Shown: positions 6,058-13,311, counted from the first letter of the stretch. The stretch: 27,907 nt of DNA from a virus (IMGVR_UViG_3300032289_001309:1-27907); one strand, 5' to 3'. The notes: generated by a model from the letters alone, not told the origin. Made by a program: numbers and translations.

Positions 6058-6375
6058 ATGACCACCACTTCCATCTTGACCACCGTTCCCCAGCCGATCC
6101 GCCCCAAGCGGCACCAGTCCGGTAACGCCGAGCGCATGCTGCAGGTGCTGCGCGACCACAGCTCTGATGGCACCCTCCAGCAGCTTGCCTATGGCGTCAT
6201 CTGGGCCGATCACACCTGCCGCACCACTGGCACCGTCTCGATGGCGATCCGTCGCGCCACGGCCTGGCAGGTCGCTCGGATGATCGGCGCCATGGTCGCC
6301 GATGGCGTCAGCACAGCAGCAGCTGTGCCGGCGTGGCTGAACAGCCGGGGCCTTGACGCACTCGCGGCGGCGTGA
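6058..6375 (+). CDS. Small helical hypothetical protein in a repeat-flanked cassette
   Basis: A 105-residue protein. After a Thr/Pro/Lys-rich start (MTTTSILTTVPQPIRPKR) it is helical: ERMLQVLRDH, LQQLAYGVIW, SMAIRRATAWQVARMIGAMV and AAAVPAWLNSRG. The middle helices could form a DNA-binding fold but I see no convincing helix-turn-helix. Family not recognised. Promoter 3 precedes it directly, and the 22-bp direct repeats at 5963 and 6381 bracket promoter plus gene, so it behaves as an independent moron. No terminator is visible after it. Confidence 0.65.
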   Translation: MTTTSILTTVPQPIRPKRHQSGNAERMLQVLRDHSSDGTLQQLAYGVIWADHTCRTTGTVSMAIRRATAWQVARMIGAMVADGVSTAAAVPAWLNSRGLDALAAA

Positions 6376-6436
6376 CCCCCGCGAGCCGGCGTGAGGTGAC
6401 AGTCTGCAAACCGTCACTGGGCCTGTAGGCCGCACC

Positions 6437-6455
6437 GTTCCTCTGGGTTTATTGT
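6437..6455 (+). promoter_or_regulatory. Degenerate member of the GTAAC promoter family
   Basis: GTTCC (6437-6441), eight bases, TATTGT (6450-6455). The hexamer is preceded by GGGTT as in promoters 2 and 3, ACTGGGCC lies 34 bases before it, and the leader CACCGGGGCCAACCC matches that of promoter 2. The GTAAC box is only partly kept, so control may differ. It serves the gene at 6501. Confidence 0.5.
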
Positions 6456-6500
6456 CCGATCACCGGGGCCAACCCGGTCACACTTACACCCACAGGACCC

Positions 6501-7130
6501 ATGACTCAGACATCTCCGGTGGCAGCCCTTGCCATCTCCGCGCCGGACTTCCGGCACCTGAAGATCGACATCAAGGGCACAGCACCGTTGGTCATCAATC
6601 GATTCAGCGCCAAGGCCATGGAGATCATGCGTCAGACGCAAGAGGCCGGCAGTACCGCAAAGTCCAAGAAGACGCGAGACCCCAAGGACTTCGACGCGCT
6701 TTACGAGGGCGCCAAGCACATCTCGAATGAGGGCTGGGAGGGAATCCACGCAGCGGCATTCCGAAACGCTGCAATCAGCGCCTGCCGCGCCTGCGGCTTC
6801 AAGATGACTCACGCCAAACTGGCGTTCATGGTCCTATCAGACGGCTTTGACCGTGTTGACGGTGCGCCCCTGGTTCGGCTCACCAGCGGCGAGGCCGAGC
6901 CCTGGACCGCTCCGACCCGCAACGCGACCGGCGTGGTTGATCTCCGCTGCCGCCCCTTGTATCGCGAATGGTCCGCAACACTGCGGATCAGGTACGACGC
7001 CGGCATGCTGACCGATTCCGATGTGGTGAACCTGCTCGCCAGGGTGGGACTCCAGGTCGGCATCGGCGAGGGCCGTCCCGACAGCAAGCAGTCGGCCGGG
7101 CTGGGTTTCGGCCTGTTCGAGCTGATCTGA
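6501..7130 (+). CDS. Conserved phage early protein of unknown function
   Basis: A 209-residue protein of a type I remember from many phage early regions, usually unannotated. Features: KIDIKGTAPLVINRFS near the N-terminus, the basic SKKTRDPKDFDALYE segment, the central AFRNAAISACRACGFKMTHAK, and the C-terminal VGIGEGRP followed by a Gly-rich GLGFGLFEL end. The Gly-rich end is reminiscent of the glycine loops of RAMP/Cas7-like folds, but that is speculation. An early role in DNA metabolism or host takeover is possible. A terminator-like hairpin (7140-7158) and then the GGCNN repeat tract follow immediately. The next gene (7833) also begins MTQ and may be functionally linked. Confidence 0.7.
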   Translation: MTQTSPVAALAISAPDFRHLKIDIKGTAPLVINRFSAKAMEIMRQTQEAGSTAKSKKTRDPKDFDALYEGAKHISNEGWEGIHAAAFRNAAISACRACGFKMTHAKLAFMVLSDGFDRVDGAPLVRLTSGEAEPWTAPTRNATGVVDLRCRPLYREWSATLRIRYDAGMLTDSDVVNLLARVGLQVGIGEGRPDSKQSAGLGFGLFELI

Positions 7131-7139
7131 TCGCATCGT

Positions 7140-7158
7140 GGCCCGGCTTTGCCGGGCC
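7140..7158 (+). terminator. Terminator-like hairpin after the 6501 gene
   Basis: Perfect eight-pair stem (7140-7147 with 7151-7158), TTT loop, then TTCATGGC. The T run is only two bases, but the downstream context matches that of the strong terminator at 5062. The GGCNN tract starts at its base. Confidence 0.55.
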
Positions 7159-7163
7159 TTCAT

Positions 7164-7807
7164 GGCAGGCAAGGCACGGCTTGGCGCGGCGAGGCCGGGC
7201 AGGGCAGGCAAGGCACCGCAGGCAAGGCACGGCTTGGCGGGCAAGGCGAGGCATGGCGTAGCGCGGCGGGGCTCGGCTTGGCAGGCGAGGCGTGGCTTGG
7301 CAGGGCGCGGCCCGGCCGGGTCAGGCACCGCAGGCAAGGCAAGGCCCGGCAGGGTGGCGACTGGCGAGGTGAGGCAGGCGTGGCGTGGCCTGGCTCGGCA
7401 TGGCACCGCAGGCACGGCAAGGCACGGCAAGGCATGGCACGGCCGGGCACGGCCGGGCAAGGCCCGGCGCGGCAGGCAATGCTAGGAGTGGCTGGGTAGG
7501 CGAGGCAGGCTCGGCGAGGCAAGGCAAGGTAGGCAAGGCAGGCATGGTGCGCCCTGGCTGGGCCCGGCTCGGCAAGGCTCGGCAAGGCGAGGCACCGCAG
7601 GCAAGGCAAGGCCAGGCGCGGCGGGTCGTGGCGGGGCAGGCATGGCAAGGCCTGGCAAGGCGCGGCAAGGACCGGCCGGGCATCGCAGGCAAGGCAGGCA
7701 TGGCAAGGCTTGGCAAGGCCAGGCAAGGCCCGGCATGGCACCGCAGGCATGGCAAGGCCTGGCAAGGCGCGGCAAGGCCCGGCCGGGCCTGGCGAGGCAG
7801 GCAAGGC
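7164..7807. repeat. Degenerate GGCNN pentanucleotide tandem array
   Basis: About 640 bp made almost entirely of five-base steps GGCNN (GGCAA, GGCAC, GGCAT, GGCTT, GGCGC, GGCCG and others), with occasional four- or nine-base steps. The word GGCACCGCA followed by GGCA recurs at 7212, 7324, 7402, 7591 and 7737. The + strand has regularly spaced GG pairs. GGCNN contains no stop codon in most registers, so long ORFs appear on both strands; these are treated as artefacts. No conventional gene is seen here. It separates the genes at 6501 and 7833. Confidence 0.9.
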
Positions 7808-7832
7808 ACCATCAACCTTCACATCAACTCCA

Positions 7833-8312
7833 ATGACTCAGTATCAGTTCAGGGAAGGCAGCCGAATCACGGCCGTCAGTGCACAGACAATCGGCGACGA
7901 ACTCAGCCGAATCCAGCGGGAAGATCACGCCGTCACGCCAACGGCAGTTGTCAATGCCGCCAGGCCGGATGACGCACCGTTGCATCCCGCCTTTGAGTGG
8001 GATGATGTCATTGCCGCAGAGGCTCACCGCGAGCATCAGGCTCGCACGTTGATCCGATCGGTGACGGTCATCCGCGACGAAAAGCGTGAACCGGTCTACA
8101 CCCACGTCCAGTCGATCGGATACATGCCGACGCCGATGGTCGCTGCGAATGAGGATCTGTTTCAGATGGCGGTCAAGGAAGCCACCAAGCGGCTCAAGTC
8201 CGCAGAGGAACAGGTCGGGATTCTGCTGCGCTACAGCAAGGGCGATGATCTGGTCAGGGTTCAATCGGCCCTGCGGGACATCGAGAGCGCGGCGGCTCAG
8301 ATTGAAGGGTGA
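7833..8312 (+). CDS. Hypothetical phage early protein
   Basis: A 159-residue protein. The first part (QFREGSRITAVSAQTIGDELSRIQ) precedes a section with PLHPAFEWDDVIAAEAHREHQARTLIRSV, typical of phage proteins that contain a short helical segment after a PLHP-x-F-EW motif. The later IGYMPTPMVAANEDLF and a helical C-terminus (AVKEATKRLKSAEEQVGIL) follow. I recall similar unnamed proteins near recombination or early genes. ATG 7833 is chosen because the in-frame extension upstream runs into the GGCNN repeat. The leader (accttcacatcaactcca) lacks a Shine-Dalgarno. It is convergent with the helicase gene on the minus strand. Confidence 0.65.
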   Translation: MTQYQFREGSRITAVSAQTIGDELSRIQREDHAVTPTAVVNAARPDDAPLHPAFEWDDVIAAEAHREHQARTLIRSVTVIRDEKREPVYTHVQSIGYMPTPMVAANEDLFQMAVKEATKRLKSAEEQVGILLRYSKGDDLVRVQSALRDIESAAAQIEG

Positions 8313-8319
8313 CCCCCAC

Positions 8320-8337
8320 GGGGCCCATCAGGGCCCC
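8320..8337. terminator. Hairpin between convergent genes
   Basis: GGGGCCC (8320-8326) and GGGCCCC (8331-8337) form a perfect stem around ATCA, just after the 7833 gene stop and 36 nt beyond the end of the convergent helicase gene. No T run on either strand. Position suggests a bidirectional 3'-end element. Confidence 0.4.
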
Positions 8338-8387
8338 ATCACCCTCCCCCGCCCATCACCCTCCCCCGCCCATCACCCTCCCCGCGC
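8337..8387. repeat. 17-bp tandem repeat, three copies
   Basis: Units 8337-8353 and 8354-8370 are identical (CATCACCCTCCCCCGCC); 8371-8387 is a slightly changed third copy. The array spans the 3' end of the helicase gene, whose stop lies at 8373-8375. Copy-number change would alter the helicase 3' region but not most of the protein. Confidence 0.85.
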
Positions 8388-9737
8388 CATCCGCCCCGCC
8401 ACGACCCGCTGGGCCCAGCCCCACGGGTTCGCCATGCCGCGGGCCCTGCCGATCTGGACCAGCTCCTGGTAGGTCCTGGCCTGGCCCTGCTCGCGCTTCC
8501 GGGCCCGGGCCTCGCCGGCCTTCATCTCCCGCAGCTCCCCCGAGGTCATCCGCAGCTCTCGCGGCTTCACCGCCGGCACCGCTCCGCACTCGGGGCAGGC
8601 CGGCAGCGTCGGGCTGTAGCACGCGAAGCACCGGTCGCACTCGCGCACCGGCACCACCTGCCCGCCATCCCGGACCCGGCGGCGCCGGCCGTCCAGGCTC
8701 CACTCCCGTCGCTCCTCCGGCAGCCCGTGGCGCCGAACGTTGCCGACGTGGTCCAGGATCAGGCAGTCATCCTTCCCCGGTGCCGTGCGCAGCCCTCGGC
8801 CGCAGCCCTGCAGCCAGATCGTGACCGATGCCGTCGGCCGCAGCCAGATCACGGCGTCGAGGGCCGGCACGTCGACCCCGGCGACCCACAGCTGGGCGCA
8901 GGCCACCAGGTCCAGGTTGCCAGCCCTGAGCAGCTGCACCGCCTGCTGGCGCTGGTCGTCGCTGCTGCAGCCCGAAACCGCCATGGCCCGCAGCCCGGCC
9001 GCCTGCCACCGCTCGGCCACCGCCTGGGCATGGCGCACGGTTGAGCAGAAGGCCACACCGCGGCGCCCCTGGCACAGCCGCTGCCAGTGCTCAAGCGCGT
9101 CGCCCACGATCGTCGGCCGCGACAGGATCTCCCCGGCAGCCCCCTGGTCGAACTCGCCAGCCCGCATCCGCACCTGCGACAGGTCGGCGATGGCCGGGGC
9201 GAACGTCCGGGGCCGGGCCAGCAGGCCCTCGGCCACCAGCTCGCCGGTGCTGCACGTCGGCACCAGCCCGTCGAACAGCTCGCGCAGGCCACGACCGTCG
9301 AGCCGTTCGGGGGTGCCGGTCAAGCCCAGCAGGAGCGGGTTGCCCGCGGCGGCGATCACCTGCCGGTAGGTGGCGGCCACCGCCAGATGGCACTCATCGA
9401 CGATGATCAGATCCGGCGGATCCAGCTGGCGCCGCGCGGCCGTCTGAACCCCGACGACCTGGACCGGGGCTGGAACCGGGCGATGGCCAGCGCGGATCTG
9501 CCCGAACTGGATCCCGGACTGGTCCAGCCGCTGCGCCGTGTCGTCGAGGATCTCGCGCAGGTGGGCCAGGAACCACACCCGCCGGCCACGGGCCAGGGCC
9601 GACCGGATGATCTCCACCGACACGGCCGTCTTGCCGAACCCCGTGGGCGCCACCAGTACCGGTGCCCGGGCGCCTGAGGCGTAGGCGCGGCGGAGGTCGT
9701 CGAGCGCCTGCTGCTGGCGGGGGCGGAGGGCGAGCAT
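8373..9737 (-). CDS. SF2 DEAD/DEAH-type helicase with C-terminal zinc ribbon
   Basis: A 454-residue ATP-dependent helicase. From the chosen start at 9737 (MLALRPRQQQALDDL, the usual Q-tip-like opening): Walker A APTGFGKT at 30-37, DECH at about 114-117, motif III region LTGTPER, and motif VI QGCGRGLRT. After the helicase core comes a zinc ribbon (CDRCFACYS to CPECG), then a basic helical tail. This arrangement is common in phage SF2 helicases that act in replication or recombination. An in-frame ATG at 9788 would add 17 residues but would lie over the divergent promoter. It is the only minus-strand gene in the window, placed back-to-back with the ribbon-helix-helix gene. Confidence 0.85.
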   Translation of the reverse strand: MLALRPRQQQALDDLRRAYASGARAPVLVAPTGFGKTAVSVEIIRSALARGRRVWFLAHLREILDDTAQRLDQSGIQFGQIRAGHRPVPAPVQVVGVQTAARRQLDPPDLIIVDECHLAVAATYRQVIAAAGNPLLLGLTGTPERLDGRGLRELFDGLVPTCSTGELVAEGLLARPRTFAPAIADLSQVRMRAGEFDQGAAGEILSRPTIVGDALEHWQRLCQGRRGVAFCSTVRHAQAVAERWQAAGLRAMAVSGCSSDDQRQQAVQLLRAGNLDLVACAQLWVAGVDVPALDAVIWLRPTASVTIWLQGCGRGLRTAPGKDDCLILDHVGNVRRHGLPEERREWSLDGRRRRVRDGGQVVPVRECDRCFACYSPTLPACPECGAVPAVKPRELRMTSGELREMKAGEARARKREQGQARTYQELVQIGRARGMANPWGWAQRVVAGRMARGG

Positions 9738-9752
9738 GGGGCCAGGGTCAGC

Positions 9753-9759
9753 TATAGTA
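9753..9759. promoter_or_regulatory. Overlapping divergent -10 elements
   Basis: On the + strand TATAGT (9753-9758) suits the 9787 gene. On the minus strand the same bases read TACTAT (9759-9754) and suit the helicase start at 9737. An ATGG-N5-CCAT inverted repeat (9759-9771) overlaps and could be an operator. No good -35 on either side. Confidence 0.5.
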
Positions 9760-9786
9760 TGGTGCAGCCATGGTAGACCCCAGGGC

Positions 9787-9939
9787 ATGAAGCGCTACGA
9801 CTCAACCCGCATGGTGCGGGTCATCCTGTCAGAGGATCAGCGGCAGTGGCTGGAATCCAAGGCCACAGGGATGAACACGATGTCGGCGGTGATTCGTCGG
9901 ATTATTGATCAGGCGATGACCCAGGGCCCTCATGCCTGA
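9787..9939 (+). CDS. Ribbon-helix-helix DNA-binding protein (50 aa)
   Basis: A 50-residue protein with the CopG/Arc-like plan: a strand (TRMVRVILSE), a helix (DQRQWLESKATG), a turn, and a second helix (MSAVIRRIIDQAM). Such proteins act as dimeric repressors that insert a two-stranded sheet into the major groove and bind short repeated boxes. ATG 9787 is used; an upstream in-frame GTG/ATG stretch lies across the divergent promoter. Its end overlaps the primase-polymerase start by 8 nt. It may repress the divergent promoter at 9753 or bind the GTAAC boxes, but neither is shown by the sequence. Confidence 0.7.
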   Translation: MKRYDSTRMVRVILSEDQRQWLESKATGMNTMSAVIRRIIDQAMTQGPHA

Positions 9940-12616
9940 CCCTATTTCAGGGGAGCAGCCCTCACTCCTCGACCAGCTCCAGGCCCTGCCCTCAGACTGG
10001 CCGCTGGTCGCCGTTGACGGCGAGAAGCGCGCCTACCAGAAGAACTGGCAGCAGAAGCACCTGACCCATTGCAGGGCCGCCACTGAGATCCGCAACGGTC
10101 GGGCCAGGGCGATCGGCGTCGTCGCCGGACCGCCGGCCGGGATCCTGTTCGTTGACCACGACGGGCCCAGCGCATCCGATGTGCTCGCCAGGCTCGGCAT
10201 CCCCGTCGACTCCCTGCCGCCGACGCTACAGGTCACCTCGGGCCGTGACGGCCGGTTCGCGCTGCTGTACCGGGTTCCCGAGCGGTACTGGCCGTCCATG
10301 CGTCAGCGACGGTTCTGGTACACCGGCGAGCCTGACCAGGCCACCGGCAAGCCATCTCGGATCCTCGGCGATGACGGCAAGGCCGAGCAGCTGGACCTGC
10401 GGTGGGCCGGGCACTACCAGATTGTCATCGGCGCCCATCCGATCACCGGCGCCTACCGCTGGGTGCGCGGCCCTGCTGATCACGAACTCGCGGAGGCTCC
10501 GGTCGAGCTGATCGAGCTGATGCTGGCGGAGCCGGATCCGGTCGCGGTCAGCTCAGACCCCCAGCCCCCGATGCCGCCGCCGCCGGCCCCGGTCGGCACG
10601 ATCCCATTGCTGGACATGGTGTCGCGGGACACCCGGCAGCTCATCGAGTCCGGCGGCACTCCAGGTTGCTGGAACGACGACCAGATGCGCCTGTCGCTGG
10701 ACCTGATCGGCACAGAGGCCTGGATCCGCGCCCAGGGCCACAGCCCGGACATGACGGCGCAGGATGCCTTCGAGATCCACGTCCGGGCGGCCCGGGCCCA
10801 GTCCTCGGACTTCGACGAGCGCAAGGCCTGGCGGCGGTTCCACGGGGCCGAATCCCGCAGCTGCCGCCCATCGACGCCGGAGCGGAGTCTGGCCGATCGG
10901 CTGCGCTACCACACCCGCGGGCCTCGGCAGGATCCTCCGGGGGCTGAGGGGCCCACGCAGCCCGGCAGCGAACCCCAGCAGCCGCGCAGCAGCGGCGATC
11001 ACCCATATACCCTCCTGGGATTCGACGGCGACGCCTACTACTACCAGCCCCGCGCGACCGGCCAGATCCTGCGCCTGACCCGCTCGGCTCACACCTCCAC
11101 CAACCTCGTGGCCCTGGCGCCCCTCGAATACTGGGAGGCCATCGCCCCCAGCAAGACCGGCGCCAACTGGACCCAGATCGCTTCCCTGCTGTTCCAGCAG
11201 CAGGCAGCCGTCGGCGTCTACCAGCCCAACAGGATCCGCGGTCGCGGCGTCTGGTGGGATCGGGATCAGCCCGTCATTCACCTCGGCGACCGCCTGATCG
11301 TTGATGGCGCCACCCATCCCATCGGCTATCAGCTGCCCGGCAGCCGCGCGCTCTATCAGCGTCTCGGGGCCCTCGACGGACCTGGCGATGCCGAGGCCAT
11401 GGCCGACGCAGAGGCCGCCGAGATCCTGTCCATCGCTGAGCGGTTCCGCTGGGACGTGCCAGCGTCGGGACTGCTGCTGGCCGGCTGGACGGCCCTGGCG
11501 CCCATCTGTGGGGCCCTGCCATGGCGACCGCACATCTGGCTCACCGGGGCAGCCGGCACCGGCAAGTCTGCGATCCTTGACGACTACGTGCGGCCACTGC
11601 TCGGGGATCTCGCGGTCCGGGCCCTGGGCAACACCACCGAGGCGGGCATCCGCCAGACCCTCCGGGCCGATGCCCTGCCGGTCGTGTTCGACGAGGCCGA
11701 GAGCAATGAGAGGGCCGATCAGCAGCGGATCCAGTCGGTTCTCTCCCTGGCCCGGGTGGCCAGCTCCGAATCCGCCGCTGTGACGATCAAGGGCAGCGCC
11801 GACGGCGAGCCGCTGCAGTTCACGATCCGATCCATGTTCCTGTTCAGCTCCATCGCCCACGGGCTACGGCAGGGGGCGGATCTGAGCCGCTTCGCCCAGC
11901 TCACCCTGCGCAGCCCGGCGGACACCCCGCAGGCCGAGCGCGAGGCTCACTGGCGGACACTGAGCGCCGACCTGGCGGCCACCGTTACGCCGGATGCCGG
12001 GCGTCGCCTGCAACGCCGCATGATCGGGCTGATCCCCTCGGTTCGGCAGAGCATCGGCATCTGCACCGCGGCAGCCGCCTCGCACTTCGGATCGCAGCGC
12101 ATGGGCGATCAGTACGGGGCAATGCTCGCCGGCGCCTGGCACCTGATGGCAGCCGATGCGATCACCGCCGATCAGGCCCGGGCTCTGATCGGTCAGAACA
12201 ACTGGGAGAGCTACTCGAGCGCCGTCGAGCTGCCGGACGAGGAGCGATGCCTGCGCCGGATCCTGCAGCACCAGGTGAGGGTTGAGGCCAGCCAGCGGGT
12301 GGTCAGCCGCAGCGTCGGGGAGCTGGTCGGGCTGGTCGCCGTCGGCGTCGACAGCGACCCTGACGTCACGGTCGGCCTGGCCGCGCAGGTGCTGGCCCGG
12401 AACGGCCTGCGGGTTGACGACGGGCACCTGCTGGTCAGCAACACCGCCGAGGCCATCCGCGAGTGGCTGGACGGCAGCCCCTGGGCCAGCTGCTGGAACG
12501 TGGTCCTGGCGCGGCTGCCGGGCGCCAGCAGGGCCAGGCCGGTGCGGTTCGGCGGCACCGGCAGCGTCTCCAGGGCCGTGCGGCTGCCCGTGAACCTGAT
12601 CGATCAGCTGCCGTAA
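9932..12616 (+). CDS. Primase-polymerase / P-loop helicase fusion
   Basis: An 894-residue replication protein. The N-terminal part has a prim-pol catalytic pattern: ILFVDHDG with D75 and D77, and LDLRWAGHYQIVIGAHPITG with D155, as in the bifunctional DNA primase/polymerase family. A Pro-rich linker occurs around 205-225 and another, Gln/Pro-rich, near 335-350. The C-terminal part is a P-loop ATPase with Walker A GAAGTGKS (539-546) and Walker B PVVFDEAE (D587, E588), like the helicase half of phage primase-helicases of the D5/DUF927 type. It would prime and unwind phage DNA. The GTAAC-box cluster begins at its stop codon. Which superfamily the helicase half belongs to is less certain than the overall role. 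Confidence 0.85.
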   Translation: MPDPISGEQPSLLDQLQALPSDWPLVAVDGEKRAYQKNWQQKHLTHCRAATEIRNGRARAIGVVAGPPAGILFVDHDGPSASDVLARLGIPVDSLPPTLQVTSGRDGRFALLYRVPERYWPSMRQRRFWYTGEPDQATGKPSRILGDDGKAEQLDLRWAGHYQIVIGAHPITGAYRWVRGPADHELAEAPVELIELMLAEPDPVAVSSDPQPPMPPPPAPVGTIPLLDMVSRDTRQLIESGGTPGCWNDDQMRLSLDLIGTEAWIRAQGHSPDMTAQDAFEIHVRAARAQSSDFDERKAWRRFHGAESRSCRPSTPERSLADRLRYHTRGPRQDPPGAEGPTQPGSEPQQPRSSGDHPYTLLGFDGDAYYYQPRATGQILRLTRSAHTSTNLVALAPLEYWEAIAPSKTGANWTQIASLLFQQQAAVGVYQPNRIRGRGVWWDRDQPVIHLGDRLIVDGATHPIGYQLPGSRALYQRLGALDGPGDAEAMADAEAAEILSIAERFRWDVPASGLLLAGWTALAPICGALPWRPHIWLTGAAGTGKSAILDDYVRPLLGDLAVRALGNTTEAGIRQTLRADALPVVFDEAESNERADQQRIQSVLSLARVASSESAAVTIKGSADGEPLQFTIRSMFLFSSIAHGLRQGADLSRFAQLTLRSPADTPQAEREAHWRTLSADLAATVTPDAGRRLQRRMIGLIPSVRQSIGICTAAAASHFGSQRMGDQYGAMLAGAWHLMAADAITADQARALIGQNNWESYSSAVELPDEERCLRRILQHQVRVEASQRVVSRSVGELVGLVAVGVDSDPDVTVGLAAQVLARNGLRVDDGHLLVSNTAEAIREWLDGSPWASCWNVVLARLPGASRARPVRFGGTGSVSRAVRLPVNLIDQLP

Positions 12617-12957
12617 CGCTCTGCGGGCGTAACGCAGGTGGGTCGGTGTAACGCTTTCAGGGGGGTGCGTTACGCCCCGGATCCCTTGGCATGACTGGGT
12701 TGTAACGCTTTTCAGGGTTGTAACGCCGAAAGGTATAGCCCCCTAAATCCATCCTTCCATCCATCCATCCATCCATCCATCCATCCATATATACATATCT
12801 GTTACGTTACATATAAATATAAGAGGGGGTGAGATTCACTGCAGCGCAAGGGATTTCGGCTGTAACGCCCCCCGTTACACCCTGGGTAGCGAGACACATA
12901 AGACCCCAGCCTGGGGCTGTGATCTGGGCCGTTACGCCCCCCTGCTGGACCCGTAAC
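12613..12957. other. Putative replication origin: GTAAC box cluster
   Basis: Twelve GTAAC/GTTAC words within 345 bp (12613, 12629, 12648, 12669, 12702, 12720, 12801, 12806, 12862, 12874, 12931, 12953), most extended to GTAACGC. Some are paired: 12861-12867 with 12873-12879 is a perfect TGTAACG-N5-CGTTACA inverted repeat; 12648-12654 with 12667-12673 is GTAACGC-N12-GCGTTAC. An AT-rich segment (12787-12832) lies inside. Directly downstream of the primase-helicase gene, this is a classic phage origin layout. A dense operator array is the alternative. I see no convincing gene between 12617 and 13083. Confidence 0.6.
12747..12786. repeat. ATCC tetranucleotide microsatellite
   Basis: Ten consecutive ATCC units with one TTCC variant (12755-12758), next to the AT-rich segment of the putative origin. 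Length variation between isolates would be expected. Confidence 0.9.
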
Positions 12958-13011
12958 AACCAGCCCAGCCGCGCCAATCCCCCAACTGGCCACAGCAGCC
13001 CATGCCAGACC

Positions 13012-13030
13012 GTAAGCGGTGCGCTAAGGT
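13012..13030 (+). promoter_or_regulatory. GTAAG-N8-TAAGGT promoter 4
   Basis: GTAAG 13012-13016, eight bases, TAAGGT 13025-13030. ACTGGCCA (12985-12992) is 40 bases before the -10, the same distance as in promoter 1. The leader (GGGCATCGGGGCCGA) matches that of the 13891 promoter. It serves the gene at 13084. Confidence 0.65.
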
Positions 13031-13083
13031 ATGGGCATCGGGGCCGAGGGTTCCGATCTTCCACCGTCACACCCCACGTAGTC

Positions 13084-13311
13084 ATGCTCATCCGCACCAC
13101 CAGCCAGCTCGCCAAGCACGCCCGCTGGGCTGTCCTCAATGTCCAGACCGACGAAGTGGTTGAACTGAAGCTCACCCGTAAAGAAGCTCAGGCCGCCTGC
13201 GACGAGATGCACCGCTATGCCAACACCACCAACTGGATGAAGGTTGGACGCAATCCAGGCTTTGAGTCCGATCTCCAAGCCGGAGCCAACTTGATGGCGC
13301 TAGGGAACTGA
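13084..13311 (+). CDS. Small hypothetical protein (75 aa)
   Basis: A 75-residue protein with a likely strand-strand-helix start (WAVLNVQTDEVVELKLTRKEAQAACDEMHRY) and a shorter C-terminal part (GRNPGFESDLQAG). Family not recognised. ATG 13084 is chosen because upstream in-frame codons cross the putative origin and promoter 4. The leader is C/A-rich (ccaccgtcacaccccacgtagtc) without Shine-Dalgarno. It starts a small run of genes (13084-13863) on the right of the origin. Confidence 0.6.
   Translation: MLIRTTSQLAKHARWAVLNVQTDEVVELKLTRKEAQAACDEMHRYANTTNWMKVGRNPGFESDLQAGANLMALGN

Larger units (their letters stand above)
5963..6402. repeat. 22-bp perfect direct repeats flanking a promoter-gene cassette
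   Basis: The 22 bases 5963-5984, covering the last codons and stop of the phosphoesterase gene, recur exactly at 6381-6402. They enclose promoter 3 and the 6058 gene. The layout fits insertion or duplication of a moron cassette by recombination, and deletion between the repeats would restore an intact phosphoesterase end. Confidence 0.85.

Noticed and set aside
7164-7807. CRISPR array
   Set aside because: No fixed repeat alternates with unique spacers; the period is five bases throughout.
6968-7972. Several long ORFs in all frames across the GGCNN tract, with repetitive Gly/Ala/Arg/Gln products (or Pro/Cys/Leu on the minus strand)
   Set aside because: The repeat unit excludes stop codons, so open frames arise automatically on both strands. 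None has a start signal, and the products are low-complexity in every frame.
9736-9787. Longer N-termini for both divergent genes (9788 minus, 9736 plus)
   Set aside because: Each would make the coding region cover the shared promoter, and the extra residues have no conserved character.
12720-12739. Seventh promoter of the GTAAC family (GTAAC then TATAGC)
   Set aside because: Spacing is nine rather than eight, the hexamer ends in C, and no gene start follows for over 300 bases.
12802-13311. ORFs across the putative origin on both strands, including an extended start at 12829 for the 13084 gene
   Set aside because: They run through promoter, GTAAC boxes and the AT-rich stretch, and the products are compositionally odd; ATG 13084 fits the promoter and leader.
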